Shown here: one piece after another, positions 1 to 12,095 of the stretch | Layout: each line of letters opens with the position of its first letter | How positions within the stretch are numbered: position 1 is the first letter of the stretch | Origin: Periplaneta americana | Lineage: Eukaryota; Arthropoda; Insecta; Blattodea; Blattidae | Reading direction: 5' to 3' | Length of the DNA: 64,000 nucleotides | Assembly (NCBI RefSeq): GCF_040183065.1 | Contig: NC_091120.1 | Span: forward strand, 179,577,396-179,641,395 | Notes under the pieces: generated by a model | What the model was told of the DNA's origin: nothing | Seen by the model: the letters and a program-made list of their open reading frames with translations, nothing else | The model's database searches: none | Position numbers and translations under genes: made by a program

Positions 1-854
1 TTGTTTTCCATCCTCCAGTGGCGGCTTCTCAAGGGGGTTGCAGGTTTGCACACCCCCCAGTAATGTTCCTAATCTCCCGGCTTTGTTACTTTTAAAAATA
101 TAATTTTATTTTACAATTTTCATTCATGACTATCTGCAGCTGGCGTCTTGTTTTGTACGTCTGCAGGAGCCTCCGAGCTCTTGGTTTGCAAAGATGTTGA
201 AAACCTATGGAAGGTAGTTTATAGAGATGTTCGGCTAATGCGGGGACAGGGGGTTAGAGGCGTGGTCTACTGCTTTCCTCATTGAGAAGGGTTTGTCGCA
301 TTCCCTGACATGGACACCAACGTCAGTGCAGAAGAAATTAAATTCACTGGGAAAGTATCTGTTTCAACTAGACATTTGTCCGAAGTAATAAGCATGAAAA
401 ATGTATTCATTCGGCTTGTGCAAGGAACAGTCGCACATTACTTTCTCAACCTACATGCACAAAAACGGCACAATACATAACGGAGCTTGTATTTTGTTTT
501 AAAGTTCTAAGAGTTGTCGTTCTGACAATAAGTACTGCTATCTCCCGACAGCCTACGAAAGGTGCATTTGAATTTTATGAACGAAAACGTTGCACTTGGA
601 ACTTGGTAGCATTCTGATGACGATTCTGTGCTCAAATGTTTTTCATGAGGGTAAATCGCAATATAGAGAGCTCCGCTCACGACCCCCTTCCACTTTTGGA
701 CTTTCTGTATAAATAAGTATGCTTGTATTTAGTCATTTTACTTATTAATTGCATATAAATTAGCTTTATATGTATACGCCCTCAGGTATGCACGGTTTTA
801 AACTTCAAAGTAAAGTATGTTTAACTCCTCTTCGATATCCATTGTGTGTGTGTA
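1..854. other. unassigned sequence
   Basis: No gene or recognisable element. The first 50 bases (GTGGCGGCTTCTCAAGGGGG followed by a C-rich run) look like the end of a DNA transposon, but no partner end is visible in this stretch. Confidence 0.3.
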
Positions 855-1780
855 TCTAATGCTCTGGATTTAACAATGAAGTCATCATCCTTCTTGCTTC
901 CCAATATTTTGATGGAAGGTCCACAAATGTCCTAAGAGTTTCACAATTAGCCAGGTGCTCCATCTCCATGTCCTCTTCTCTGGTGCACAGTAAGCATTTA
1001 GGTGAATTCAGTACTCCAGTACGATGGAGGTGTTTACTGAGGCAATCATGACCAGTAATCAATCTAAACATGGCCACGGCAGATTTTCGAGGTAGATCAG
1101 GAATTAGTTTTGGATCTTTGAATGATTCTTTCCATTTTGAATTTTGATGTTTTGCCTGTTTGCTGTAACTTATTCTTTTTATGACTCGCTTTATTGATTC
1201 ATATGGGAACTTGAAATTTGTTTTTAAGTTGATATAAGTTCCTTTCTTTGCTAACATATCTGCTTTCTCGTTACCGTTCAGTCTGCAGTGGGCCGGGATC
1301 CATTGGAAGACCACTTTTTTATTTAGCATTTGAATTTATTTTACCATGCAATGAATTTCTTTTACTTTTTCCATTTTAGGGGATGTAGTTGAGCTGATGG
1401 ACTGGATTGCAGCTTTGGAGTCAGACAGGATGACTATGTTTTTGCACTGGTTTAGCCAAACAAATACATTTTGAAGTGATGTATAAATGGCTTCAACTTC
1501 GCCATCAAAATTTGTAGCTCCTGCTCCAGCTCCTTCATTTTGATCCATGAGAGATCCATCAGTGTAAATGTACAACCAGTCCTTCTGTGCATATTTTCTA
1601 TTAATTGTTTGTAGGGCAATGGCTTTTGCTATTTCTGGATTTATATCTTTTTTGTTGAAGACTTCATCAAGATCAAGGCAGCAATCTACTTTGAAGTTAT
1701 TAAGTGGATTATATCGAGACAGCAAGTTTTCCTTTTCACTTGGTATTTCTAGATTTTGTTTAAGCTTTTCTACCTCTTGT
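855..1780 (-). mobile_element. I/Jockey-type LINE 3' part, RNase H domain, divergent copy
   Basis: Two minus-strand frames (1336-1725 and 856-1329) together give an RNase H domain. YTDGSLMDQNEGAGAG carries the first Asp, FDGEVEAI the Glu, ILSDSKAAI the second Asp, and QWIPAHCRLNGNEKAD the His/Asp end. After it comes a Cys/His tail (CLLCTREEDMEMEHLANC). A frameshift near 1326-1336 separates the parts. It is related to the copies at 28673, 33723 and 49071 but visibly more diverged, and lacks their CAA tail. Confidence 0.8.
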
Positions 1781-1794
1781 ATGTATTGTGCACC

Positions 1795-2565
1795 ACTATA
1801 TTTTCAAACCACCAACCGCCACTGCCATCCTGTAACACCTGCTGCTATTATATCCTTCTCCACTTCATCCAGCCATCTTAGCTGAGGTCTCCCTACTTTT
1901 CTGGAGCCAAAAGGTATAGTGAGAGTCAATTTCTTGCAAGGATCATTTTCATCCTTCCTACAGATATGGCCCAGCCACCTGACTCTCCTAGCTTTAATTT
2001 CTCTGCAAACATCTGGTTCTTTAAAAAGTTAGTATAATTCATAGTTATACCTTTTCCTCCAACTGCCCTCACCATTTACTGGTCCGTATATCGTCCTCAG
2101 AACCTTTCTCTCAAATATACTCAGCCTACAATTGTCGGCACTGCCAACTGCCCAGGTTTCAGATCCATAAAGCAAGACTGGTCTTATTTGCACTTACAAG
2201 GAGAGGACACGCTCTGTATATCACCGAATTAAATAAGATCGTGTGAGATGAAAGTACAAGACGTACTGTTTAAAGTCGTAGCTGGTATGGGCGGCCAATG
2301 ACCCCTCGTTTTGAAAATATTGGCTATTGTTTGTGACATACTTCCGTTAGGTGCTACAGAGCATGTCCTCTCCTTGTAAGTGTTGAGGCTGATATCATGT
2401 GATCTTAACTGTTTTTGGAATCCATGATAGCATCTATTTGCTGTGAGGAGTCTATGTTGGATTTCTGCACTCACATTATTATCTGAGGTAACTAGTGAAC
2501 CTAGGTACTTAAATTCGGTAACTTTTCCAAACTTGTATCCTCCTACTTCAAGATATCAGTATGCA
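1795..2565 (-). mobile_element. RTE-like LINE, C-terminal part of reverse transcriptase ORF, interrupted
   Basis: Reading the minus strand from 2565, FKYLGSLVTSDNNVSAEIQ and LLTANRCYHGF lead into a 190-bp insertion. The ORF then resumes with PVLLYGSETWAVGSADNCR, RRVRWLGHICRKD and RPQLRWLDEVEKDI. These are the standard post-catalytic motifs of RTE-like LINE proteins. One stop is present, so the copy is dead. Confidence 0.75.
2191..2382. mobile_element. 192-bp MITE inside the LINE at 1795-2565
   Basis: Terminal inverted repeats begin CACTTACAAGGAGAGGACA on both ends and extend to about 28 bp with one mismatch. TTG occurs directly outside both ends and may be a 3-bp target duplication. There is no coding capacity. 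Confidence 0.75.
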
Positions 2566-2630
2566 AAAATTTTCAGTAATCTACTTCCTGTTGAGTATAT
2601 ACCTGTATGCGATACGAAAATGCACCCAAT

Positions 2631-3092
2631 TCATGGATCATTCGTTGATCTGACGTTCCCTTCAGATTTAATTCCCTGGCGATCCATCACTGACTTTTTT
2701 TTAGAAGAATTCACAATTTTTTCAAACACCATACCTAGGCCTATATGCGCATTATCTGTAGCTGTTTTTCTCTTCCGACTTCTTCCTTTGCGTTGACACA
2801 AAATTGAGCCAGTTCGCCTGAATTTACTCACCAAGAGTAATATTGTCCGCATTGATGGTGGATCTTCATGAAACCTCTCTTCATAAAGTTCACATACTGC
2901 TTTCACACTAGCTGCATCACCTCGCTCAACTGTGTATGAACGAAAATATCGCTCTACGAGGAATTCTTTTTCTTGGATAATGAGTACCATTTTGATTATG
3001 TTTCTTTCACACTCTTCTTTGGTAACTGAAGTATCAATTAACAAAGCCGCCAATAATTTTTTCTCACTGAGCTGCGAATGCAACAAAATCAA
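2631..3092 (-). pseudogene. mariner-related transposase N-terminal HTH fragment
   Basis: A 153-residue minus-strand frame contains VERYFRSYTVERGDAAS, AVCELYEERFHEDPPSM and KFRRTGSILCQRKGRSRKRK. This is the paired helix-turn-helix arrangement (DUF4817-like) seen in many arthropod transposases of the mariner group. No catalytic domain follows, so it is a fragment. The element ends were not found. Confidence 0.6.
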
Positions 3093-4020
3093 AACTTCAG
3101 TATACTTTACCCTGGGGCAATTGTATCTTATTATCCAATTAACAGTGTGATTTAGTCATTCCATTGTATGAATGGTGGTAGTTCCAGAAAACTGCCATTT
3201 CATTTATGCGTTAACTTTGTATTGAAGGATTAATGTAACGTATAAAAGAAGTGTTTTTTTTTTATTTTACTCTTCATATTTGGATACAAACAATTTAATG
3301 TGACTATTTCGTTTATATGACGTCATTCCATTTTCGGCCAATGAAGTGTAATGAAATTTTGAATTCCAAGCAATCACAGTCATACATCGCAATAATTTCT
3401 GCAGCTCGATTTATCACTATCAATTTATTGCATGGTCATTCTTTTGTTTAGTCAGTGTCGCCAACTGTTTCTACGTAAATCAATGAGCATGAATCCATTG
3501 TACTAAATAAAGTGCGAAATCTTACTTCCACATCTACATCTTCTAATTCCATGTCCATTGTATCTAAAGAAAATGACACTCCTTCATAACAATTGTTCAT
3601 TTAATTAATGTATTAATCAGGTTATTTGTAATTATACTATAAAATGTTTCAATTATATAAATTATGATTTCAGCAGATAATGAAAACGTATTTCTGTTAT
3701 AATAACAAGAGAAAAGAGCAGTACATATAATTAACATTTTTAAACCTCTATTTCGCTTTTCTCAATTGGCATTACTGAATAACATTAAATTTCTTTATTG
3801 CAGTAATCGTTTTTCATCTATTTCGACTTCACAATGTCTGAATAAGTTAAGTATTCATAGATACAATTATTAACATTTTGTGAGCGAATTTTAGGGATAT
3901 ATTGTTTATATTTTTATTTTGTTCACGAAATGGTCCTAATAAATGTCACTCGAGATCTGAGATTTCCCAAATAAATCCACTCGCTTCGCTTGTGGCTTTA
4001 TCGCCAAATCTCAGACCTCT
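3093..4020. other. unassigned AT-rich sequence
   Basis: No ORF, inverted repeat or recognised repeat family seen. Confidence 0.3.
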
Positions 4021-4032
4021 TGTGACATTACT

Positions 4033-5141
4033 TACTTACTGGCTTTTAAGGAACCCGGAGGTTCATTGCCGCCCTCACATAAGACCGCCATTGGTCCCTA
4101 TCCTGAGCAAGATTAATCCATTCTCTATCATCATATCCCACCTCCCTCAAATCCATTTTAACATTATCTTCCCATCTACGTCTCGGCCTAAAGGTCTTTT
4201 TCCCTCCGGCCTCCCAACTAACACTCTATATACATTTCTGGATTCGCCCATACGTGCTACATGCCCTGCCCATCTCAAACGTCTGGATTTAATGTTCCTA
4301 ATTATGTCAGGTGAAGAATACAATGAGTGCAGTTCTATGTTGTGTAACTTTCTCCATTCTCCTGTAACTTCATCCCTCTTAACCCCAAATATTTTCCTAA
4401 GCACCTTATTCTCAAACACCCTTAGTCTCTGTTCCTCTCCCAAAGTGAGCATCCAAGTTTCACAACCATACAGAACAACCGGTAATATAACTGTTTTATA
4501 AATTCTAACTTTCAGATTTTTCGACAGCAGACTGGATGATAAAAGTTTCTCAACCGAATAATAACAGGCATTTCCTATATTTATTCTGTGTTTAATTTCC
4601 TCCCGAGTATCATTTATATTTGCTACTGTTGCTCCCAGATATTTGAACTTCTCCACCTCTTCAAAAGATAAATTTCCAATTTTTATATTTCCATTTCGTA
4701 CAATATTCTCATCATGAGACATACTCATATACTTCGTCTTTTCGGGATTTATTTCCAAACCTATCTCTTTACTTGCTTCCAGTAAAATTTCCGTGTTTTC
4801 CCTAATCGTTTGTGGATTTTCTCCTAACATATTCACGCAATCCGCATAGACAAGCAGCTGATGTAACCAGTTTAATTCCAAACCCTCTCTGTTATCCTGG
4901 ACTTTCCTAATGGCATACTCTAGAGCAAAGTTAAAAAGTAAAGGTGATAGTGCATCTCCTTGCTTTAGCCCACAGTGAATTGGAAACGCATCTGACAGAA
5001 ACTAACCTATACGAACTCTGCTGTACGTTTCACTGAGACACATTTTAATTAATCAAACTAGTTTCTTGGGAATACCAAATTCAATAAGGGTATCATATAA
5101 AACTTCTCTCTTAACCGAGTCATATGCCTTTTTGAAATCTA
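4033..5141 (-). mobile_element. RTE-like LINE, 5'-truncated, 12-bp target duplication
   Basis: TGTGACATTACT occurs at 4021-4032 and 5142-5153, marking a clean retrotransposition event. The minus strand encodes the end of a reverse transcriptase and its C-terminal region: [74 protein letters not shown] and [17 protein letters not shown]. The catalytic YADD box reads YADC here, and stops are present upstream. The same family recurs at 38716, 53437 and 61202. Confidence 0.9.
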
Positions 5142-5564
5142 TGTGACATTACTATAGATAATATCATTATTTTCAAAATAGAGTAACTGGGTAAATACAG
5201 AGCATCCACATGAAACCTCCCTGATTTAAGATTCTAATTTTAAGGAAACTATCAGTCCTAGAAATTTGTGGTTTGCGGTGTCATCTAAAGCAACTCAAAA
5301 ATTTCTGCATATTCTATTCTATTCTTTTGTTGCAGGTGTTGAATAACTAGCAAAGATGACAACAGCATAAGAAAGAGAGCTCAGTGTGTGGTGTGGTACG
5401 CTGAAACAAAATCACCGATGATTTCAGACGAATGTATCCTGAATAGGAGCCACCAGACATAAAGACAATTACGACGTGGTTTGATATCCCCATGAATCCC
5501 CCCCCCTAATTACTCTAAATTAATTAATAATTACATCTCTCCCCTCTCTTCGTAATTGAGTCAC

Positions 5565-5775
5565 CATAAAGCCAAATGGCTGGTCTCTAAATTGAGACGA
5601 TTCAACAAGGCTCATGACAACAATCACCTCCTACATAATAGCCAAATTGGCTAGTCTCTTATATATGAGACAACTCATCCTGCCTAAGGTATTCCGTGGT
5701 TTTCCTAAGGTGTAAGACAAATGTCGGGATGAGCCCTATAAGAAATAGGCCACGGACCTATATGCCCTTCCCCAT
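5565..5775. repeat. local duplication and SINE-like body
   Basis: Two related segments (about 5570-5605 and 5640-5675, sharing GCCAAAT-GGCT-GTCTCT) are followed by GGTGTAAGACAAATGTCGGG. That resembles the body of the tRNA-derived SINE at 14789. No tRNA-like head is visible. 5776-7071 has no recognised feature. Confidence 0.35.
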
Positions 5776-7429
5776 ATATATTCCCCTTTTCTTGTAAACT
5801 ACGTATGCCCTAGTTCAGAACTTCTAAATTGTCTATTAAATGCACGAGGTCACTCAATTAGTCGCAATTTGAAAGGACAGGGACCTCTCAAATTGCAGAT
5901 TTAGATTTCACGGCGCTTCTTCCAACGGCCTTCACATGCCTTGTCATCGAACAACAGATGACAGCGTCTTGCCATCCTAACGGCAAACACCAGCCATCTC
6001 CTCCTCGCCCCGTTCCGTGATCACTTCATCAAATCTCAGTCCCCCTCGCGTATGTGGTACCTAAGAGGTTACGTCCAATTTCGGCTTCCCCTTCAAAATT
6101 TTCTAGAGCTCCTTCAGTGGAGCAGCGTAACCCGGAGTGAGCCTAGTGGCCAACAGGCTTGGAGCTCACATATTTAGTTTTGTACAGGCCCCAACCCCTT
6201 GCAAGGACGCGATTTGCGTACCTTTTAAATTTGTCCTCCCAATTTTCTTTCTTTCTGTTTGATAAGTTCCTAGCCATGGGGAGTGTTAACTGACAGTCCA
6301 GTTCGGGCAAGAAATGCACGTCTGAGGAAACGATGATCGAGATCAGAGAAGCCTTCGCTAGAAGCCTGACAAAGTCAATTCGTAGAGTGTCACGAGAGTT
6401 GAAGATCTCACACTCCATGCTCTGGGACATGCTAACCGTCCATAAAGTATGAGTGGTGCATTAAGGACTTTTTATGTCTATAAAGTGGAAATCGTTCAGG
6501 CACCTACGAATTGACTTTGTTTCCTCATTGTACTTACTGAATAGGTATTCTATTGCCCTCTTCCATCTGCACAGTTGTATCACTTCCACTCTGTATAAAC
6601 TGAGGTGAGGTTTCAGTGCATTGACCAAGAGTTAGCTGCCAGATGGCTATTTTAATGTATGGTACACTGTAAACAAAGTTCTGTACCTGTTCACATGAAC
6701 TTTGTAACGTTTACAAAAAATCACCAGAGTAATATCATGGCAAAAAAACAAAACTTTTCCGGACACAGGTTCCTGTATGAAAGTCTCCTCTATGAACCCT
6801 AAAAGTCTGTAACAAAGTCACAGAAACATCCGGTATATTCGGTTTCCTAAGATAATCTACAGAGTTAAAACACAGACACTCAAATTTCATTATTTTTATT
6901 TATTTTCATAATTATTCTTCAGTACAAAAATTGCAGAAATGCAATCCAAAATCCGCATAAGGAGATTTCATTGTTTGGCAATAATATTTTGAGGCAGATC
7001 CAATAATTTCCAATAAAAATAAAGCTGATGTAAACCAATTTATTCACAGTGGTAAACATGTACTCGTAGAATAGGGTGGTCCAAAAATGGGGTTAAAAAA
7101 TATTTTCTAAAATTTCGTTTTCCTCAAGCTTGCCTTTGTTTATTTGACTGAAGTAAATGTTGCAAAAAAAAATGCAGCTAAAGCGGACGATATTTAGGGG
7201 TCGCAACTGCATGCAACTTTCACTAATATGAACAAGTAATTAATTTTTACTTGCACACTAGTTTACATTTATTCTGATGTACAAACATTTTTAACTTCGC
7301 CTCGACTGTAACAGCTGATTTCATTACTATTAGCTCCAGTTCATAGTAGAGTTTCTCAGATGTCAAACTAGCTTGGACTCTCTTTTTATCTAGCTGATAT
7401 CCAAATTACATCCTCGATGAGAAGACCAT

Positions 7430-7580
7430 AAAAATTGTTTATTTAACGACGCTTGCAACTACAGAGGTTATAGCAGCATCGCCAGTGTGCAGGAATTTTG
7501 CCCCGCAGGAGTTCTTTTACATGCCACTAAATCTACTGACATGAGCCTGTCGCATTTAAGCATACTTATGCTACCAAAGC
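7430..7580 (-). mobile_element. SINE body fragment without tRNA head
   Basis: Starts TTTATTTAACGACGCTTGCA and runs through CCCCGCAGGAGTTCTTTTAC. It resembles the body and tail of the headed SINE at 45165 but stops before any tRNA-like region. Confidence 0.5.
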
Positions 7581-8239
7581 CGACTATGTGAAGACCATCT
7601 GCACTGCAGCATAACTTATAGCAAAAGTGCAACAGAATCAGTCGAACTAAAAGGAACTAAGTCACTTTTCACAACTTTTCAGGAGAAGCAAAAAACATTC
7701 CACTAATAACACAAATTACATATTTTTATGTCATAGAAGACAAAAGAATATTTAAAGATCTTAGTTCCTTCTTCCACTGTTTGATGCGCATGACATTAGT
7801 TGTTCAAATTGTTGCATAACCCAAAACTGCATATTTTGACTTAGTTCCTTTTAGCTTCAACCGATTCAATTATAAAATAAGTGATGAAGTTAGAGTGAAA
7901 GGAAATATTTAGTAATAGAATCATAGTAAGGCGAATTTATGACATAATTCCTATGCCAAAGTAGTAGCTAAAGTTAAAATCATGAACTGAGAATAATTCT
8001 TCTCCTCCTATTTTGAACTTAACAACGACCATATAACTGTGTATTATAATGAATAAAACATGTGTCACAATGACAACAGAGGAGCTGAAAGAAATTAATG
8101 TAAGTACGATATATGATTATGTTAATCTTTCAGAATTGAAATATTTAAAAAATCAACATTATGCTCAATTATTTTTCTATCAATCTAATTAAATCGAAGT
8201 TGATATAATACATAATTATTTCTAGCAATGCATATAATA

Positions 8240-8987
8240 CAGAGTGTCCCCTAAGTCTGGAACCATAGGCCAAATCTCTAAAAAAAATACTGTTTCTTCA
8301 TCTTCACGGGTACTTCTGAAGCCAGAGTGATGTTAAGTAAAGAGGAATGATATTCAAGTGATCCTGTTTGTTGGCAGCTGCAATCAAGGGAAGCTGCTCT
8401 GGAATTTAATCAGTTGCACCCTGAAAGAAAGCTGATTACACAATAGTTGAATGAGAAAACTTATTGTGTCCTCGTCTGTTGACGTTCTCGTGATTTTTTA
8501 TTTTAGTAGGTTATTTTATCAACATCTCAGGTTATTTAGCGTCTGAATGAGGTGAAGGTTATAATGCCGGGGTCCAGCAACGATAGTTACCCAGCATTTG
8601 CTCGTAATGGGTTGAGGGAAACCCCCGGAAAAACCTCAACCACATAACTTGCCCCTACCAGGAATCGAACCTGCGCCACCTGGTTTCGAAACCAGATGCA
8701 CTAACCATTACTCCACAGGTGTGGGTTTCTCGTGGTCCACTAAACAGTTTGTCTACCACGTCTCCCAGAATTTCTAATGAGATTCCCCAGCCAGCTTTGT
8801 GTAACCGGCGTTCATTCAAGGTGCAACCGATTAAATTCGAGGACATCTTCTCTGTAACTGCAGATGTCAACAAACACGATCACTTGAACTTAACTATATA
8901 TCACTCTGGCTTCAAAAGTATTTGTAAAGAAGAAGAAACAGTGTTTCAGAGATTTGGTTTATGGTTCCACACTTATGGGACACACTG
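8240..8987. mobile_element. Tc1/mariner-type TIR element, TA target duplication
   Basis: CAGAGTGTCCCCTAAG at the left pairs with CAGTGTGTCCCATAAG at the right, with homology extending about 90 bp inward (ACCATA..CCAAATCTCT, then GAAGCCAGAGTGATAT). TA flanks both ends (8238-8239, 8988-8989). No intact transposase is present. A SINE has inserted in the middle. Confidence 0.8.
8493..8726 (-). mobile_element. tRNA-derived SINE nested in TIR element
   Basis: The minus strand has a tRNA-like 5' head (box B region GGTTCGATTCCTGG, anticodon-arm-like CTGGTTTCGAAACCAG) near 8720-8650, a body with AACCTTCACCTCATTCAG, and a T-rich 3' end. TTCTCGTG occurs on both sides (8485-8492, 8727-8734). Same family as 24900 and 32685. 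Confidence 0.8.
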
Positions 8988-9245
8988 TATATATTAACAT
9001 TAAACACTAAATCAGAAACATATTTTGAAGTCTTAACTTCTAAACAACGAATTACAAAGGTAAACACAGTTGATGTTCTCTTTGACAATGGCAAGAAAAG
9101 GGCAGTACAGAGCTTCTTGCTCAAGGAACTCAGTCAGTGGCCTGAGGATGCAACCTACAAGCTGCTCTATGAGAAAGCTGCACAAATGAATGTCGTAAAC
9201 GACTGCACCAAGAAAGGATTCGCTCTGATCCAGCATTATAATTAA
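8961..9245 (+). pseudogene. transposon-encoded protein fragment
   Basis: A 94-residue frame ends ELSQWPEDATYKLLYEKAAQ then NVVNDCTKKGFALIQHYN. The VND..(K/R)G.ALI..(Y/F)N pattern resembles a poorly described family of repeat-associated arthropod ORFs (from memory). Only this short part is open, and its first residues come from the nested TIR element. Confidence 0.4.
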
Positions 9246-10252
9246 AATTTGATAAAATATGAGCCAGAAGCAGTAACTTCTGCGCCTGGTGGAGCTCCAT
9301 AGAAAGGCACAACTTTATCCTTCGAAGTTCACCTTGCTACAAAAGTGATCGAGAAATATTGTTTTTATATGAAAATGAGCCAATGAATATAATGCTCCTG
9401 ATGATGATAACATGTACTGTTCTCCAACCAGGAGATCAACCGTGAAAGGAATGTGCTTACTATTGCATCATCTATTGAAGCGAAGTAGATAGATAATATT
9501 ATCATTATAACGTCAGTTTAAAAACCATGTGCTCTCCTGCATGTGTTATTTCCTGTACGGAGAGATTAAAAGACCAGGAGATTAACAGTGATCTAATTTT
9601 GTAACTAGGGTAGTATCAATGTTATGGTTTGTGCTGTGAGAGCTAGTCAATACAGATACGAGTACCCACGTGTGTGACCTTACGGCATCTTATGACATCA
9701 ACATTCATTCACAGCATTACCCTGCTTCGTCTCATATGGCAGAGACTTTCTCGGGGTTGGAGTACAGTATTTGTTTCTTTTTATAAGTAAACTTCATTAG
9801 GTAAACAATAAAAATGATTTTTCGTATATTTTCAGATGTATCGACAAAGTTGAATATGGTTGCAACCCCTAAATATCGTCTGAATGACCAGAAATTTTGC
9901 AAGGCTTATTAATTTTATGTAAGGAACAAGATGCAGCTTTAAAAGAAACAAATTCGTAACTTACACTTTTTTGGAACACCCTAATGTAAGAACAAAGTCA
10001 TGAAGTTTTTTTTTTTACTAGACCACTTTTATATATTTATCACCGAAATTCGTTATAAAAATAAAATAATCCATTTAAAATCTTAATTTACATATTGTGT
10101 TATCGACTTTTTGTTTACAAGATAAATCTTTCCTTATGTGTTGTGGTATGGATAAATCTGACAATATAGTGTTTCTTTATACCCTACACTGGTCTTGAGA
10201 AGTGTGAGATCTTGCTATCTTGAAATTCCATTCTACCCTTGGGCCTACAGTA

Positions 10253-10393
10253 GGTACAGCCCAGAAACAAAATTTGGGCCACCTGAATTTTCCAAATTCC
10301 AGTTATATATCAGTGCTTACTGAGCATTTGCAGCATGTTATAACTGGAACTTGGAAAATTCAGGTGCCCCAAATTTTGTTTCTGGGTCTGTAC
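10253..10393. mobile_element. 141-bp hairpin MITE
   Basis: The two halves are near-complementary over about 58 bp: GGTACAGCCCAGAAACAAAA at the left mirrors the right end, followed by CACCTGAATTTTCCAA and TTCCAGTTATA on both. The loop is about 30 bp. Non-coding. Confidence 0.75.
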
Positions 10394-10619
10394 AGTCAAT
10401 GGCTAGCAAATATAACAAACAAGTTAATAGTAACGTCGATTGTCTCGTGAAAATGAGATGTAGTCTTGAACCACAGTACAGGTAATTATTAGGGAGAGGA
10501 TTTTTATGTGCTAAAAAATTTAAATATATTTATTTTTTATGTGCTAAAAAGTACGAAAAAATTTGCTAAAAATAAAAAAAATATATATATATATTTTTAA
10601 ATATGACAAAAATACCTTA

Positions 10620-11165
10620 CTTAGCTTGGAAAAAAAAATGTTACTAGGTACTCACCAACCACACTTGAGTGCTAGTAGTTGGCCAAGAATTGCAGTGAAC
10701 AACAAAGGTCATCTCCAAATTCTCCATCACAAATGCATGCCAATTATCTCTGAACGACTTATACTGTGAAAACGACTTTCCACATCACAGGACGTCAGAC
10801 ATGCATATTTAAAGAGAGGAATGTCACAAACACAAACACCGTCAATTTCACCTACAGGCACACCCTCCAATACTTGAGCAACTTTACACATTTTTTTATA
10901 TCCACTGTTTTTCCCAAACACATTCTGGAATTTGTCCCTTAGTAATTGTGCTTCTGAGCCTGGTAGTGAGTCTAGTTTAATTTCCACAGCACGCACCTCC
11001 CTGTTTCAGACAACAGGTTTTTGGATGTTTCGAGTTTTTTTTTATGGTGTTACACAAAAAGCTTAGATTTGCCAATAGGAAAGCAAAATCGTTTTTTAAA
11101 GAACCATCTTTCAGTATATCTTGAAGGATATCAATTGATGAAGCCCGATAACAGGGAATCACAAC
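10620..11165 (-). pseudogene. hAT-related transposase C-terminal remnant
   Basis: The minus strand reads FLCNTIKK, then AVEIKLDSLPGSEAQLLRDK, FQNVFGKNSGYKKM and FKYACLTSCDVE. The last motif resembles the end of CGG-binding/hAT-type transposases, where FKYAP(I/L)TSCDVERSFS is followed by the dimerisation helix. Two frames are used, so it is broken. Element ends were not found; 10490-10620 and 11560-11760 are AT-rich flanks with TTTATGTG repeats. Confidence 0.5.
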
Positions 11166-12095
11166 AAGATAATATATATTGCCTTACTTGATAGACATGA
11201 GCGAGAAGCGAGAGATTTGTTTAAATTAAATAATGTTCATACCCGACCTCTTATCTGTTGTGTTTCACAAACAAAGCATGGAATGAAATCATCTTCAGCA
11301 ACAATAAACATTCCTAATTATGTGTTGCAAGATCTCTCCTCCTTGTCCATGTTAATTTATTCTGTAATAATAACACTGATATGCTGCCTAGCAGTTCTCA
11401 GAACTTGAGGCGATACTATTACGAAAATGGATCACGGATACACCACACAGCGCTTAGAAACATGAAGCAACCAAGAATTCTTAAAAATGATAACGTACTT
11501 CTGGGTGATATAATTGATTTAGTTTTAAAATATTTAAAATTTCTTGTAAAAATAATATTTAAGTAAAAAAAACTCCAAGATTTATGTGTTTATAATAGAT
11601 TTCCTGAAGATATGTATTTACATAATTTTTTTGTGAAAATATGTGTTTTTATGTGAAATAAAATTCGGATTTTAAATTTCAAACTTCATGTTCGGAATTT
11701 TTAACTTTGTTAATTGTGTTTTATCACATGCAAAAAGAATATTTAATTACATAGAAATCCGCTCCTTAGTAATTATACTGCATGAAAGCTTGGGTGCGTT
11801 TCATGTCAGCAGTACCATTAGTGATCCTAGCAACCACTCTCTGCAATGCTCGTTTAGGCTCTGAATTTTCACTTCATGTTATGGCGTTTCCGAAATGAGA
11901 GTTACTGTGCTCCAGAAATAAAGAAATAACTCCCTAGCTAATTTCATTGGTCAACAATGATTTTGTTAAATGTACAATTTCTGCTGTTTCTTATGTAATG
12001 TCATCTGCTGATTCCAAAAATGAAGTCAGAATTTTTCTACCACCCACCATTTTTTTGTAATTTAAAAAAATTTGATATATATTTATTCCTATATA

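Larger units (their letters stand above)
7072..9983. mobile_element. DNA transposon with long imperfect TIRs, about 2.9 kb, nested insertions
   Basis: The ends read TAGGGTGGTCCAAAAA (left) and, reverse-complemented, TAGGGTGTTCCAAAAAA (right). Further in, ATTTAGGGGTCGCAAC (left, 7192-7207) pairs with its near-complement at 9859-9874. It contains a SINE remnant, a TA-flanked TIR element and a short transposase-like frame (8961-9245). The TA at each outer end could be the target duplication. Confidence 0.6.
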
